Assembly (NCBI RefSeq): GCF_003417535.1
Contig: NZ_QVLS01000012.1
Coordinates: 62,001-126,000 of the forward strand
Length of the DNA: 64,000 nt
Direction of reading: 5' to 3'
Source of the DNA: Hydrogenophaga borbori
GTDB lineage: Bacteria > Pseudomonadota > Gammaproteobacteria > Burkholderiales > Burkholderiaceae_C
Shown: positions 8,853 through 20,910 of the stretch, in pieces
How positions within the stretch are numbered: the first letter of the stretch is position 1
How the letters are laid out: the number at the start of each line of letters is the position of its first letter
Made by a program: the position numbers and the translations under genes
The notes under the pieces: generated by a model
What the model was told of the DNA's origin: nothing
Databases searched by the model: none
The model's input: only the letters and a program-made list of their open reading frames with translations

Positions 8853-9473
8853 ATGACCGACGCATCCAACCACCACCTGGTCGCGCCCGAGACCCTGCAG
8901 GCCAGCCTCCAGGAACTGCTCGCCGGCCGCGTGCGCGCGGTCGACCTGGAACGCGGCGAGGTCACGGTCACGGTCGACGCCGCCGCCTACCTGGATGTCA
9001 TGCAGACCTTGCGCGACGCGCCCCAGGCCCGCTTCGAGCAGCTCGTCGACCTCTGCGGCATGGACTACTCCACCTACGGCGACGGCCGCTGGGAAGGCCC
9101 GCGCTTCGCGGCGGTCTCTCACCTGCTGTCGGTGAGCCTGAACCAGCGCGTGCGCGTGCGCGCGTTCTGCGCCGACGATGACTTCCCCGTGCTGCCCTCG
9201 GTCAACGGCTTGTGGAACAGCGCCAACTGGTACGAGCGCGAGGCCTTCGACCTCTACGGCATCGTCTTCGATGGCCACGACGACCTGCGCCGCATCCTCA
9301 CCGACTACGGTTTCATCGGCCACCCGTTCCGCAAGGACTTTCCGCTCTCGGGCCACGTCGAGATGCGCTACGACGCCGAGCGTCAGCGCGTCATCTATGA
9401 GCCGGTGACCATCGAACCCCGCGAGATCACGCCGCGCGTGATCCGCGAGGACAACTACGGCGGCCTGCACTGA
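8853..9473 (+). CDS. nuoC: NADH:quinone oxidoreductase subunit C
   Basis: The 206-residue 30-kDa subunit of the complex I connecting module is separate from NuoD, unlike the NuoCD fusion of E. coli. Family signatures are [13 protein letters not shown], the [20 protein letters not shown] block and [19 protein letters not shown]. The reading frame stays open upstream, but the ATG at 8853 ([16 protein letters not shown]) is chosen because it lies just after the nuoB stop and gives the usual length. The encoded protein carries no cofactor and helps dock the electron-transfer arm. Confidence 0.95.
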   Translation: MTDASNHHLVAPETLQASLQELLAGRVRAVDLERGEVTVTVDAAAYLDVMQTLRDAPQARFEQLVDLCGMDYSTYGDGRWEGPRFAAVSHLLSVSLNQRVRVRAFCADDDFPVLPSVNGLWNSANWYEREAFDLYGIVFDGHDDLRRILTDYGFIGHPFRKDFPLSGHVEMRYDAERQRVIYEPVTIEPREITPRVIREDNYGGLH

Positions 9474-9492
9474 AGGCGCGGGGCGAACCGAC

Positions 9493-10746
9493 ATGGCAGA
9501 GATCAAGAACTACACCCTGAACTTCGGCCCGCAGCACCCGGCCGCGCACGGCGTGCTGCGCCTGGTGCTCGAGCTCGACGGCGAGGTCGTGCAGCGCGCC
9601 GACCCGCACATCGGCCTGCTGCACCGCGCGACCGAAAAGCTCGCCGAGCACAAGACTTTCATCCAGTCGCTGCCCTACATGGACCGTCTCGACTACGTGT
9701 CCATGATGTGCAACGAGCACGCCTACTGCCTGGCCATCGAGAAGCTGCTGGGCATCGAAGTGCCGATTCGCGCGCAATACATCCGCGTGATGTTCAGCGA
9801 GATCACCCGCCTGCTCAACCACCTGATGTGGCTGGGCTCGCACGGCAACGACTGCGGCAGCTCCACCATCCTCATCTACGCCTTCCGCGAGCGCGAGGAC
9901 CTGTTCGACATGTACGAGGCGGTGTCGGGCGCGCGCATGCACGCGGCCTACTTCCGTCCCGGCGGCGTCTACCGCGACCTGCCCGACAGCATGCCGCAGT
10001 ACCAGGCGAGCAAGGTGCGCAACCAGCGCGGCGTGGACGAACTGAACAAGAACCGCCAAGGCTCGCTGCTCGACTTCATCGACGACTTCACCCGGCGCTT
10101 CCCGGTCTACCTCGACGAGTACCACACGCTGCTCACCGACAACCGCATCTGGAAGCAGCGCACCGTGGGCATCGGCGTGGTGCCACCCGAGCGCGCGCTC
10201 AACCTGGGCATGACCGGCCCCATGCTGCGCGGCTCCGGCATTGCCTGGGACCTGCGCAAGAAGCAGCCTTACGAGGTGTACGACCGCCTGGACTTCGACA
10301 TCCCGGTCGGCAAGACCGGCGACACCTATGACCGCTACCTCGTCCGCATGGAGGAGATGAAGCAGTCCAACCGCATCATCCAGCAGTGCGTGGCCTGGCT
10401 GCGCGCCAACCCGGGCCCGGTGATCACCGACAACCACAAGGTGGCGCCGCCCGCGCGCGAGGCCATGAAGGCCAACATGGAAGAGCTGATCCACCACTTC
10501 AAGCTCTTCACCGAAGGTTTCCACGTGCCCGAGGGCGAGGCCTACGCCGCCGTCGAGCATCCCAAGGGCGAGTTCGGCATCTACCTCGTGAGCGACGGGG
10601 CCAACAAGCCCTACCGACTGAAGATCCGCGCGCCCGGTTTCGCGCACCTCGCCACGCTCGACGAGATGGCGCGCGGCCACATGCTGGCCGACGCGGTCGC
10701 CATCATCGGCACCATGGACATCGTTTTCGGGGAGATCGACCGATGA
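9493..10746 (+). CDS. nuoD: NADH:quinone oxidoreductase subunit D, 49-kDa
   Basis: The 417-residue subunit forms much of the quinone-binding site with NuoB. It opens with the family block [19 protein letters not shown] and ends with the [25 protein letters not shown] region, where the terminal DR is nearly invariant. The quinone-site His in the HPAAHG loop and Tyr in [10 protein letters not shown] are present. Its stop overlaps the start of nuoE by four bases, so translation of the two is probably coupled. Confidence 0.97.
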   Translation: MAEIKNYTLNFGPQHPAAHGVLRLVLELDGEVVQRADPHIGLLHRATEKLAEHKTFIQSLPYMDRLDYVSMMCNEHAYCLAIEKLLGIEVPIRAQYIRVMFSEITRLLNHLMWLGSHGNDCGSSTILIYAFREREDLFDMYEAVSGARMHAAYFRPGGVYRDLPDSMPQYQASKVRNQRGVDELNKNRQGSLLDFIDDFTRRFPVYLDEYHTLLTDNRIWKQRTVGIGVVPPERALNLGMTGPMLRGSGIAWDLRKKQPYEVYDRLDFDIPVGKTGDTYDRYLVRMEEMKQSNRIIQQCVAWLRANPGPVITDNHKVAPPAREAMKANMEELIHHFKLFTEGFHVPEGEAYAAVEHPKGEFGIYLVSDGANKPYRLKIRAPGFAHLATLDEMARGHMLADAVAIIGTMDIVFGEIDR

Positions 10747-11248
10747 GCACCCCCGTGCAGTTTTCCGCCGCGACCATCGCGCGCTTCGACCGCGAGGTCG
10801 CCAAGTACCCGGCCGAGCAGCGCATCTCGGCCGTCATGGCCTGCCTGTCCATCATCCAGCAGGAGCAGGGCTGGGTCAGCACCGAGGCCGAGGCCGCGCT
10901 GGCCGCTTATCTCGGCGTCGAGCCGATCGCGGTGCACGAGGTCACGACCTTCTACAACATGTACAACCAGCGGCCGGTGGGCAAGTTCAAGCTCAACGTC
11001 TGCACCAACCTGCCGTGCCAGCTGCGCGATGGCCAGAAGGCGCTGCACCACCTCGAGAAGAAGCTGGGCATCGAAATGGGCGAGACCACGCCCGACGGCC
11101 TGTTCACGCTGCAGCAGAGCGAGTGCCTGGGCGCCTGCGCCGACGCGCCCGTGATGCTGGTGAACGACCGCCACATGTGCAGCTTCATGAGCCACGACAA
11201 GCTCGACCAGCTCGTCGATGGCCTGCGCGCCGCGGAGGGCCAGTCCTG

Positions 11249-11249
<1 letters not shown>
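10743..11249 (+). CDS. nuoE: NADH:quinone oxidoreductase subunit E
   Basis: The 168-residue thioredoxin-like subunit of the NADH-input module binds the 2Fe-2S cluster N1a. Its ligands are visible in VCTNLPCQL and in [12 protein letters not shown]. The ATG at 10743 overlaps the nuoD stop as ATGA, and the stop overlaps the nuoF start by one base, which supports these boundaries. The N-terminal helical part ([19 protein letters not shown]) is typical of the family. Confidence 0.96.
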
Positions 11250-12610
<1,361 letters not shown>

Positions 12611-12635
12611 GAGCACGAGGAACACGGACATCCCC

Positions 12636-14768
12636 ATGGTTGAAATCGAACTCGACGGCAAGAAGGTCGAAGTGCCTCCGGGCAGCATGGTCATGCATGC
12701 GGCCGAGAAGGCGGGCACCTACATCCCCCACTTCTGCTACCACAAGAAGCTGTCCATCGCGGCCAACTGCCGCATGTGCCTGGTCGACGTGGAGAAGGCG
12801 CCCAAGGCCATGCCGGCCTGCGCCACGCCCGTCACGCAGGGCATGATCGTGCGCACGCAGAGCGACAAGGCCGTCAAGGCCCAGAAGTCGGTGATGGAGT
12901 TCCTGCTCATCAACCACCCGCTCGACTGCCCGATCTGCGACCAGGGCGGCGAATGCCAGCTGCAGGACCTGGCCGTGGGCTACGGTGGCTCCGGCTCGCG
13001 CTACCAGGAAGAAAAGCGCGTGGTCTTCCACAAGAATGTGGGTCCGCTGATCTCCATGGAGGAGATGAGCCGCTGCATCCACTGCACGCGCTGCGTGCGC
13101 TTCGGGCAGGAGATCGCGGGCGTCATGGAGCTCGGCATGAGCCACCGCGGCGAGCACGCCGAGATCGAGACCTTCGTGGGTCAGTCGGTCGATTCCGAGC
13201 TCTCGGGCAACATGATCGACATCTGCCCCGTGGGCGCGCTCACCAGCAAGCCCTTCCGCTACAGCGCGCGCACCTGGGAACTCTCGCGCCGCAAGAGCGT
13301 GAGCCCGCACGATTCCACCGGCGCCAACCTCGTGGTGCAGGTCAAGAACCACCAGGTGATGCGCGTGGTGCCGCTCGAGAACGAGGCGGTCAACGAATGC
13401 TGGATCGCTGACCGCGACCGCTTCTCCTACGAAGCGCTCCATGGCGCGGACCGCCTCACCCAGCCCATGCTCAAGCAGGGCGGTGAGTGGAAAACCGTGG
13501 ACTGGCAGACCGCGCTGGAGTACGTCGCCAATGGCCTCAGGCAGGTCAAGGGCGCGCACGGCGCGGGCGCCATCGGCCTGCTGGCCAGCCCGCACGCCAC
13601 CGTGGAAGAGCTGGCCCTGGCTGGCGCCCTGGTGCGCGGCCTGGGCAGCGAGAACATCGACAGCCGCCTGCGCGCGGCCGACCCCGGCGCCGTGGCGCCC
13701 CAGGGCCAGGCGCGCTGGCTGGGCCGCCCCATCGCCGAGCTCTCCACGCTGCAGCGTGTGTTGGTCGTGGGCTCGAACCTGCGCAAGGACCACCCGCTGT
13801 TCGCGCAACGCATCCGCCAGGCCGTGCGCCGCGGCGCGCAACTGAGTGCGCTGGTCGAGGCCGCGCCCCAGTGGGCCATGAACGTCAAGCACACGCTGCT
13901 CAGCGACAGTACGGCCTGGGCATCGGCCCTGGCCGGCGTGGCCGCCGCGGTGGCCGCCGAGAAGGGCGTGTCCGCGCCGGTGCCGGTCGAGCCGACCGAC
14001 GCGCAGCGCGCCATCGCCGCCTCGCTGCTGGGCGGCGAGCACAAGGCGGTGCTGCTTGGCAACGCCGCCGCGCACCACGCCCAGGCCACCAGCCTGCTGG
14101 CCCTGGCCCAGTTCATCGCCCAGCACACCGGCGCCAGCGTGGGCTACCTCACCGAGGCGGCCAACACCGTGGGCGCGCAGCTCGTGGGCGCCGTCCCGGG
14201 ACAGGGCGGCCTGCACGCCGGCCGCATGCTCGGCGGTGCGCTCAAGGCCGCGCTGCTGCTCAACGTGGAGGCCGAGGACACGGCCGCCGGGCTGCAGGGG
14301 CTGGCGAACACCGACATGGTCGTGACCCTGAGCCCCTTCAAGACCAACCTGGACGTGAGCGACGTGCTGCTGCCGATCGCACCGTTCACCGAGACCTCCG
14401 GCAGCTTCGTGAACGCCGAAGGCCGCCTGCAGAGCTTCCACGCCGTGGTGCCCCCCCTGGGCGACACGCGCCCGGCCTGGAAGGTGCTGCGCGTGCTGGG
14501 CAACCTGCTCGAGCTGCCGGGCTTCGATGCCGACTCCTCGCAGGCCGTGCTCGCGCGCGCGCTGCCGGGTGTCGCGTCGGGTGGCTTGGTGCCGGCCGAG
14601 CGCCTCAACAACCAGGCCGCCGGCGCGACCATCGACACCACGCCCGCGGCGGCCAAGCCCTGCGTGGCCAGCATCTACCAACTCGACGCCCTGGTGCGCC
14701 GCGCTCCGTCGCTGCAGCTCACGGCCGATGCCCGCCGCGCGCGCGCAGAAGAAGGGGTGGCAGCGTGA
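12636..14768 (+). CDS. nuoG: NADH:quinone oxidoreductase subunit G
   Basis: The 710-residue subunit carries the N-terminal chain of iron-sulfur clusters. The N1b ligands lie in [15 protein letters not shown] plus CATP; the N5 His/Cys set lies in [18 protein letters not shown], and N4 in [13 protein letters not shown] with CPVGAL. The C-terminal two-thirds is a molybdopterin-oxidoreductase-like domain that has lost its cofactor. The length is short compared with E. coli (about 900) but normal for mitochondrial-like and betaproteobacterial enzymes, and no extra N7 cysteine set is evident. The stop overlaps the nuoH start. Confidence 0.95.
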   Translation: MVEIELDGKKVEVPPGSMVMHAAEKAGTYIPHFCYHKKLSIAANCRMCLVDVEKAPKAMPACATPVTQGMIVRTQSDKAVKAQKSVMEFLLINHPLDCPICDQGGECQLQDLAVGYGGSGSRYQEEKRVVFHKNVGPLISMEEMSRCIHCTRCVRFGQEIAGVMELGMSHRGEHAEIETFVGQSVDSELSGNMIDICPVGALTSKPFRYSARTWELSRRKSVSPHDSTGANLVVQVKNHQVMRVVPLENEAVNECWIADRDRFSYEALHGADRLTQPMLKQGGEWKTVDWQTALEYVANGLRQVKGAHGAGAIGLLASPHATVEELALAGALVRGLGSENIDSRLRAADPGAVAPQGQARWLGRPIAELSTLQRVLVVGSNLRKDHPLFAQRIRQAVRRGAQLSALVEAAPQWAMNVKHTLLSDSTAWASALAGVAAAVAAEKGVSAPVPVEPTDAQRAIAASLLGGEHKAVLLGNAAAHHAQATSLLALAQFIAQHTGASVGYLTEAANTVGAQLVGAVPGQGGLHAGRMLGGALKAALLLNVEAEDTAAGLQGLANTDMVVTLSPFKTNLDVSDVLLPIAPFTETSGSFVNAEGRLQSFHAVVPPLGDTRPAWKVLRVLGNLLELPGFDADSSQAVLARALPGVASGGLVPAERLNNQAAGATIDTTPAAAKPCVASIYQLDALVRRAPSLQLTADARRARAEEGVAA

Positions 14769-15847
14769 TCGACGCGATGTACAACGGCGGCCTGGGCCTC
14801 ATCAACGCCGCGTGGTGGACCTCGGCGGCCTGGCCCGTGCTCTGGGCCCTCATCAAGATCGTCGCGGTGCTCGCGCCGCTGATGGGCGCGGTGGCCTACC
14901 TCACGCTCTGGGAGCGCAAACTGCTCGGCTGGATGCAGGTGCGCCACGGCCCCAACCGCGTGGGCCCCTTCGGTCTGCTGCAGCCCATCGCCGACGCGCT
15001 CAAGCTGCTGACCAAGGAGCTGATCCGCCCGAGCGCGGCCGCCAACGGCCTGTTCCGCCTCGGCCCGGTCATGGCCATCATGCCGGCGCTGGCCGCCTGG
15101 GTGGCCATTCCCTTTGGCCCGGAGGCCGTGCTGGCCAACGTCAACGCCGGCCTGCTGGTCATCCTGGCCATCACCTCCATCGAGGTCTACGGCGTGATCA
15201 TCGCGGGCTGGGCCTCGAACTCGAAGTACGCCTTCCTCGGCGCGCTGCGCGCCTCGGCCCAGATGGTGAGCTACGAGATCGCCATCGGCTTTTGCTTCCT
15301 GGTGGTGGTGATGACCGCCGGCAGCCTGAACCTGGCCGAGATCGTGAACTCGCAGTCCCGCGGCATGGGCGCGGGCATGGGCCTGAACTTCCTGTCCTGG
15401 AACTGGCTGCCGCTGCTGCCTATTTTCGTGGTCTACGTGATCTCGGGCGTGGCCGAAACCAACCGCCACCCCTTTGACGTGGTCGAGGGCGAGGCCGAGA
15501 TCGTGGCCGGCCACATGGTCGAGTACTCGGGCATGGGCTTCGCGATCTTCTTTCTCGCCGAGTACGCCAGCATGTGGCTGGTGTCCATCCTGGCCGTGCT
15601 GATGTTCCTGGGTGGCTGGCTGCCCCCGATCGACAGCGCCATCTTCAACTGGGTGCCGGGCTGGATCTGGCTGGGCCTCAAGACCTTCGTGGTGGTGTCC
15701 ATGTTCATCTGGATCCGCGCCACCTTCCCCCGCTTCCGCTACGACCAGATCATGCGTCTGGGCTGGAAGATCTTCATCCCCGTCACGCTGGTGTGGCTGC
15801 TGCTCGTGGGTGCGCTCATGCAGACGCGCTGGAACATCTGGCAGTGA
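14765..15847 (+). CDS. nuoH: NADH:quinone oxidoreductase subunit H
   Basis: This 360-residue membrane subunit links the quinone chamber to the proton pumps. Eight helices are expected from the family. Conserved loops seen include [24 protein letters not shown], which lines the quinone entry, and [20 protein letters not shown] with its essential acidic residues. A GTG start at 14765, overlapping the nuoG stop as GTGA, gives [11 protein letters not shown] and matches relatives; the ATG at 14777 is the alternative. The frame is open well upstream, but that part is only a shadow of nuoG. Confidence 0.94.
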   Translation: MIDAMYNGGLGLINAAWWTSAAWPVLWALIKIVAVLAPLMGAVAYLTLWERKLLGWMQVRHGPNRVGPFGLLQPIADALKLLTKELIRPSAAANGLFRLGPVMAIMPALAAWVAIPFGPEAVLANVNAGLLVILAITSIEVYGVIIAGWASNSKYAFLGALRASAQMVSYEIAIGFCFLVVVMTAGSLNLAEIVNSQSRGMGAGMGLNFLSWNWLPLLPIFVVYVISGVAETNRHPFDVVEGEAEIVAGHMVEYSGMGFAIFFLAEYASMWLVSILAVLMFLGGWLPPIDSAIFNWVPGWIWLGLKTFVVVSMFIWIRATFPRFRYDQIMRLGWKIFIPVTLVWLLLVGALMQTRWNIWQ

Positions 15848-15860
15848 GGAGGGCACAAGC

Positions 15861-16373
15861 ATGAGTACCACCACCGCCGTCGCGCCCTTCAGTTTCCGCG
15901 ACTTCTTCAAGAGCTTCATGCTCGTCGAGCTCGCCAAGGGCATGGCCCTGACCGGCCGCTACGCCTTCCGCCGCAAGGTCACGGTGCAGTTCCCCGAGGA
16001 GAAGACGCCGCTGTCGCCGCGCTTTCGCGGCCTGCACGCGCTGCGCCGCTACGAGAACGGCGAAGAGCGCTGCATCGCCTGCAAGCTCTGCGAGGCCGTG
16101 TGCCCCGCCGTCGCCATCACCATCGAAAGCGACGTGCGCGCCGACGGCACGCGCCGCACCACGCGCTACGACATCGACCTCACCAAGTGCATCTTCTGCG
16201 GCTTCTGCGAAGAGAGCTGCCCGGTCGACTCGATCGTCGAGACGCACATCTTCGAATACCACGGCGAAAAGCGCGGCGACCTGTACTTCACCAAGGAAAT
16301 GCTGCTCGCGGTGGGTGACCGCTACGAACCCCAGATCGCCGCGGCCAAGGCCGCCGACGCCAAGTACCGCTGA
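15861..16373 (+). CDS. nuoI: NADH:quinone oxidoreductase subunit I
   Basis: The 170-residue ferredoxin-like subunit holds clusters N6a and N6b, passing electrons to NuoB. Two complete 4Fe-4S motifs are visible, [12 protein letters not shown] and [12 protein letters not shown]. An amphipathic N-terminal helix ([18 protein letters not shown]) anchors it to the membrane arm. The ATG at 15861 follows a GAGGGC ribosome-binding site 13 bases after nuoH. The longer open frame upstream is out-of-frame nuoH sequence. Confidence 0.96.
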   Translation: MSTTTAVAPFSFRDFFKSFMLVELAKGMALTGRYAFRRKVTVQFPEEKTPLSPRFRGLHALRRYENGEERCIACKLCEAVCPAVAITIESDVRADGTRRTTRYDIDLTKCIFCGFCEESCPVDSIVETHIFEYHGEKRGDLYFTKEMLLAVGDRYEPQIAAAKAADAKYR

Positions 16374-16405
16374 GCGCGGCGCGACCGAGCCCATCCAGAG
16401 ATCCC

Positions 16406-17044
16406 ATGGACTTCACCACCGGTTTCTTCTACCTCTTCGCGGCGGTGCTGCTGTTCGCGGCCTTTCGCGTGGTCACCTCGCGCAACGCCGTGCACGCGGT
16501 GCTGTACCTGATGCTCTCCTTCTCGCAGGCGGCCGCGCTGTGGCTGCTGCTCAAGGCCGAGTTCCTGGGCATCACGCTGGTGCTGGTCTACCTCGGCGCC
16601 GTCATGGTGCTGTTCCTGTTCGTGGTGATGATGCTGGACATCAACATCGAGTCGCTGCGCCGCGGCTTCTGGCACCACTTCCCGCTGGCGGCCATTCTCG
16701 GCGCCGTGGTGGCCGGCGAGCTGATCGCCGTGCTGTGGGTGGGCTTCCCTTCCATTGCCACCACCGCCGCCACCGTGCCCGCCAACGTGTCGAACACGGG
16801 CGAGCTGGGCAAGCTGCTGTATTCGGCCTACCTCTATCCCATCCAGGTCGCGGGCTTCATCCTGCTCGTGGCCATGGTCGCGGCCATCGCGCTGACGCTG
16901 CGCCGGCGCAAGGACAGCAAGGCCATCAACCCGGGTGACCAGGTCCATGTGCGCGCCCGCGACCGCCTGGTGATCGTGCCCATGGCCGCCGCCAAGCCGG
17001 CGCCCGTGGCCGCCACCCCCAACACCGAGGAGGGCAAGGCATGA
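16406..17044 (+). CDS. nuoJ: NADH:quinone oxidoreductase subunit J
   Basis: The 212-residue membrane subunit, the ND6 homologue, has five hydrophobic helices ending near residue 165. The conserved pi-bulge helix [20 protein letters not shown] is present. A hydrophilic tail of about 45 residues rich in Arg, Ala and Pro follows. The stop overlaps the nuoK start by four bases (ATGA), implying coupled translation. Confidence 0.94.
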   Translation: MDFTTGFFYLFAAVLLFAAFRVVTSRNAVHAVLYLMLSFSQAAALWLLLKAEFLGITLVLVYLGAVMVLFLFVVMMLDINIESLRRGFWHHFPLAAILGAVVAGELIAVLWVGFPSIATTAATVPANVSNTGELGKLLYSAYLYPIQVAGFILLVAMVAAIALTLRRRKDSKAINPGDQVHVRARDRLVIVPMAAAKPAPVAATPNTEEGKA

Positions 17045-17352
17045 GTGGCCTCACGCTGGGACATTTCCTGTCGGTCGGCGCGATCCTGTTCGCGATCTCC
17101 GTCGTCGGCATCTTCCTCAACCGCAAGAACCTGATCGTGCTGCTCATGGCCATCGAGCTGATGCTGCTCGCGGTCAACATGAACTTCGTGGCCTTCTCGC
17201 ACTACCTGGGCGACCTGCACGGCCAGGTGTTCGTGTTCTTCATCCTCACCGTGGCGGCCGCCGAGTCGGCCATCGGCCTCGCCATCCTCGTGCTGCTGTT
17301 CCGCAACAAGTCGTCGATCAGCGTCGAAGAACTCAACACGCTCAAGGGCTGA
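17041..17352 (+). CDS. nuoK: NADH:quinone oxidoreductase subunit K
   Basis: The 103-residue subunit is the ND4L homologue with three transmembrane helices. The two membrane-embedded glutamates important for proton pumping are seen in [13 protein letters not shown] and in [13 protein letters not shown]. It lies between nuoJ, which it overlaps, and nuoL, which starts seven bases after its stop. Confidence 0.96.
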   Translation: MSGLTLGHFLSVGAILFAISVVGIFLNRKNLIVLLMAIELMLLAVNMNFVAFSHYLGDLHGQVFVFFILTVAAAESAIGLAILVLLFRNKSSISVEELNTLKG

Positions 17353-17359
17353 TCGGAAC

Positions 17360-19384
17360 ATGAGCAACACGCTATCCGCCTCCACGCTGCTCGCCGTGCC
17401 GCTGGCGCCCCTGGTGGGCTCGCTGGTGGCCGGCATCCTGGGCACCGCCTTCGGCGGCAACGTCATCGGCCGGCGCGCCTCGCACGGCGCCACCATCCTG
17501 GGCGTGCTGGTCGCCTTCATTCTGTCGGCCATGACGCTGGCCGACGTGATCGACGGTGCCCGCTTCAACCAGACCATCTACGAATGGATGGTCATCGGCG
17601 GGCTGAAGATGGAGATCGGCTTCCTGGTCGACGGCCTGACCGCGATGATGATGGTGGTGGTCACCTTCGTCTCGCTCATGGTGCACCTCTACACCATCGG
17701 CTACATGGCAGACGACGACGGCTACAACCGCTTCTTCGCCTACATCTCGCTGTTCACCTTCTCCATGCTCATGCTGGTCATGAGCAACAACCTGCTGCAG
17801 CTGTTCTTCGGCTGGGAAGCGGTGGGCCTGGTGTCCTACCTGCTGATCGGCTTCTGGTTCAACAAGCCCTCGGCGATCTTCGCCAACATGAAGGCCTTCC
17901 TGGTCAACCGGGTGGGCGACTTCGGCTTCATCCTCGGCATCGGCCTGATCGTGGCCTACGCCGGCACCATGAACTACAGCGAGATCTTCGCCAAGGCGGG
18001 TGAACTCGGCGCCCTGGGCTTCCCGGGCACCGACTGGATGCTGATCACCGTCATCTGCATCTGCCTGTTCATCGGCGCCATGGGCAAGAGCGCGCAGTTC
18101 CCGCTGCACGTCTGGCTGCCCGACTCCATGGAGGGTCCCACGCCGATCTCCGCGCTGATCCACGCCGCCACCATGGTGACGGCCGGCATCTTCATGGTCG
18201 CGCGCATGAGCCCGCTGTACGAGCTGTCCGACACGGCGCTCAACTTCGTCATGGTCATCGGCGCCATCACCGCGCTGTTCATGGGCTTCCTGGGCATCAT
18301 CCAGAATGACATCAAGCGCGTGGTGGCCTACTCCACGCTCTCGCAGCTGGGCTACATGACGGTGGCGCTCGGCGCCTCGGCCTACTCGGTCGCGGTCTTC
18401 CACCTGATGACGCACGCCTTCTTCAAGGCCTTGCTGTTCCTCGCGGCCGGCTCGGTCATCATGGGCCTGCACCACAACCAGGACATCCGCTGGATGGGCG
18501 GCGTGCGCAAGTACATGCCCATCACCTGGCTCACCTCGCTGATCGGCACGCTGGCGCTGATCGGCACGCCGCTGTTCTCGGGTTTCTACTCCAAGGACTC
18601 GATCATCGAGGCGGTGCATTTCAGCAACCTGCCGGCCGCCGGGTTCGCCCACTTCGCGGTGCTGGCGGGCGTGTTCGTGACCTCGTTCTATTCGTTCCGC
18701 CTGTACTTCCTGGTCTTCCATGGCCAGGAGCGCTACGACCAGAACCCCGACGCGCACCATGGCGATCACCACGACGACCACGGGCATGGCCACGGCGACG
18801 GCAAGCCGCACGAGTCGCCCTGGGTGGTGACCCTGCCCCTGGTGCTGCTGGCCATTCCGTCCGTGGTGATCGGCTACTTCACGATCGAACCCATGGTCAT
18901 CGGTGACTTCTTCCGCGATGCCATCACCGTCAACGCCGAGGCGCACCCCGCGCTGAAAACCTTCGCCGAAGAGTTCCACGGCGCCTGGGCCATGGCCGCG
19001 CACGCCTTCAGCACGGCGCCGCTGTACCTGGCGCTGGCCGGTGCCGTGAGCGCCTGGTACTGCTACCTGGTCAACCCGGCTGTGCCCGCGGCCATCGCGC
19101 GCGCGCTGCGCCCGATCGTGGTCGTCCTCGAGAACAAGTACTACATGGACTGGTTCAACGAGAACGTGCTGGCCCGCGCCGCGCGCGGCCTGGGCGTGGG
19201 CCTGTGGAAGGGCGGGGACCGTGGCGTCATCGAAGGCGGCGTGGTGAACGCCAGCTGGAAGATCGTCGGCGCCATCGCCGCCGTGGTGCGCCGCGCGCAG
19301 ACCGGCTACCTCTACCACTACGCGCTGGTGATGCTCGTGGGGGTGATGCTGTTCATGACGTACTTCGTCTGGCTCGCGAAATAA
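17360..19384 (+). CDS. nuoL: NADH:quinone oxidoreductase subunit L
   Basis: The 674-residue antiporter-like proton-pumping subunit has many hydrophobic helices; sixteen plus a lateral amphipathic helix are expected from the family. The conserved block FGWEAVGLVSYLLIGFW carries the key glutamate, and KSAQFPLHVWLPDSMEGPTP carries the key lysine. Residues 466-484 form a loop with eight histidines among Asp and Gly, which looks metal-binding and is absent from the E. coli protein as I know it. The gene sits between nuoK and nuoM in the standard order. Confidence 0.96.
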   Translation: MSNTLSASTLLAVPLAPLVGSLVAGILGTAFGGNVIGRRASHGATILGVLVAFILSAMTLADVIDGARFNQTIYEWMVIGGLKMEIGFLVDGLTAMMMVVVTFVSLMVHLYTIGYMADDDGYNRFFAYISLFTFSMLMLVMSNNLLQLFFGWEAVGLVSYLLIGFWFNKPSAIFANMKAFLVNRVGDFGFILGIGLIVAYAGTMNYSEIFAKAGELGALGFPGTDWMLITVICICLFIGAMGKSAQFPLHVWLPDSMEGPTPISALIHAATMVTAGIFMVARMSPLYELSDTALNFVMVIGAITALFMGFLGIIQNDIKRVVAYSTLSQLGYMTVALGASAYSVAVFHLMTHAFFKALLFLAAGSVIMGLHHNQDIRWMGGVRKYMPITWLTSLIGTLALIGTPLFSGFYSKDSIIEAVHFSNLPAAGFAHFAVLAGVFVTSFYSFRLYFLVFHGQERYDQNPDAHHGDHHDDHGHGHGDGKPHESPWVVTLPLVLLAIPSVVIGYFTIEPMVIGDFFRDAITVNAEAHPALKTFAEEFHGAWAMAAHAFSTAPLYLALAGAVSAWYCYLVNPAVPAAIARALRPIVVVLENKYYMDWFNENVLARAARGLGVGLWKGGDRGVIEGGVVNASWKIVGAIAAVVRRAQTGYLYHYALVMLVGVMLFMTYFVWLAK

Positions 19385-19406
19385 GACAACGAAGAAAGAA
19401 AAGACC

Positions 19407-20882
19407 ATGGGTTTGCTGAGCCTTGCCATCTGGACGCCGATCCTCGTGGGCGTCGTGCTGCTCGCGCTGGGGCGCGATCAGCACGCGGGCGTGGTCCGCT
19501 GGGTTGCGCTCCTGGGCGCGCTCGCGGGCCTGGCCGTCACCGTGCCGCTGTACACCGGCTTCGAGGTCGGCAGCGCGGCCCTGCAGTTCGTCGAGAAGGC
19601 CGTCTGGATCGAGAGCTTCAACGTTCACTACCACCTCGGCGTGGACGGCATCTCGCTGTGGCTGGTGCTGCTCACGGCTTTCACCACCGTCATTGTGGTG
19701 ATCGCGGGCTGGGAGGTGATCACCGAGCGCGTGAACCAGTACATGGGCGCCTTCCTGATCCTCTCGGGCTTCATGATCGGCGTGTTCAGCGCGCAGGACG
19801 CGATGCTGTTCTACGTGTTCTTCGAGGCCACGCTGATCCCGATGTACCTCATCATCGGCATCTGGGGCGGCCCCAACAAGATCTACGCGGCCTTCAAGTT
19901 CTTCCTCTACACGCTGCTGGGCTCGCTGCTCATGCTGATCGCGCTGATCTACCTGTACGTGCAGTCGGGTGGCAGTTTCGCGCTCAGCGACTGGTACCGC
20001 CTGCCCATCGGCGGCACCGCGCAGACCCTGCTGTTCTTCGCCTTCTTCGCGGCCTTCGCGGTGAAGGTGCCCATGTGGCCGGTGCACACCTGGCTGCCCG
20101 ACGTGCACGTGGAGGCGCCCACCGGTGGCTCCGCCGTGCTGGCGGCGATCATGCTCAAGCTGGGCGCCTACGGCTTCCTGCGCTTCTCGCTGCCCATCCT
20201 GCCCGACGCCTCCCACGAATGGGCCTGGCTGATGATCGCGCTGTCACTGATCGCGGTGATCTACGTCGGTCTGGTGGCCATGGTCCAGCAAGACATGAAG
20301 AAGCTGGTGGCCTATTCGTCCGTGGCGCACATGGGCTTCGTGACGCTGGGCTTCTTCATCTTCAGTGACCTGGGCATGAGCGGTGGCCTGGTGCAGATGG
20401 TGTCGCACGGCTTCGTGTCGGCGGCCATGTTCCTGGCCATCGGCGTTCTGTACGACCGGGTGCACTCGCGCGAGATCGCCGACTACGGCGGCGTGGTCAA
20501 CACCATGCCGCGCTTTGCCGCCTTCGCGCTGCTGTTCACCATGGCCAACGCCGGCCTGCCCGGCACGGCCGGCTTCGTGGGCGAATGGATGGTGATCATC
20601 GCGGCCGTCAAGGCCAACTTCTGGATCGGCCTGCTGGCCGCCACGGCCCTGATCTTCGGCGCCGCCTACTCGCTGTGGATGTTCAAGCGCGTCTACCTGG
20701 GCGAGCCGGGCAACGACGAGGTGCGAGGCCTGAGCGACATCAATGCTCGCGAATTCCTGGTGATGGCCTTGCTGGCCGTCGCCGTGCTCGCCATGGGCGT
20801 GTACCCCAAGCCCTTCACCGACGTGATGGACCCGGCCGTGGCCGAGCTGCTGCGCCACGTGGCGAACTCCAAGCTGAATTGA
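19407..20882 (+). CDS. nuoM: NADH:quinone oxidoreductase subunit M
   Basis: The 491-residue ND4-type antiporter subunit pumps protons in the membrane arm. The catalytic glutamate lies in YVFFEATLIPMYLIIGIWGG, and the lysine lies in FAVKVPMWPVHTWLPDVHVEAP. The helix pattern fits fourteen transmembrane segments. It starts 22 bases after nuoL, with an AAGAAAG-type ribosome-binding site. Confidence 0.96.
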   Translation: MGLLSLAIWTPILVGVVLLALGRDQHAGVVRWVALLGALAGLAVTVPLYTGFEVGSAALQFVEKAVWIESFNVHYHLGVDGISLWLVLLTAFTTVIVVIAGWEVITERVNQYMGAFLILSGFMIGVFSAQDAMLFYVFFEATLIPMYLIIGIWGGPNKIYAAFKFFLYTLLGSLLMLIALIYLYVQSGGSFALSDWYRLPIGGTAQTLLFFAFFAAFAVKVPMWPVHTWLPDVHVEAPTGGSAVLAAIMLKLGAYGFLRFSLPILPDASHEWAWLMIALSLIAVIYVGLVAMVQQDMKKLVAYSSVAHMGFVTLGFFIFSDLGMSGGLVQMVSHGFVSAAMFLAIGVLYDRVHSREIADYGGVVNTMPRFAAFALLFTMANAGLPGTAGFVGEWMVIIAAVKANFWIGLLAATALIFGAAYSLWMFKRVYLGEPGNDEVRGLSDINAREFLVMALLAVAVLAMGVYPKPFTDVMDPAVAELLRHVANSKLN

Positions 20883-20910
20883 CAAGAATAGACCGAGCGA
20901 GAACAGCCCC

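Noticed and set aside
12636..14768. NuoG at 710 residues as a truncated subunit
   Set aside because: All N-terminal cluster ligands and the C-terminal domain are present. Short NuoG is usual in betaproteobacteria, and the stop overlaps the nuoH start, so the gene is intact.
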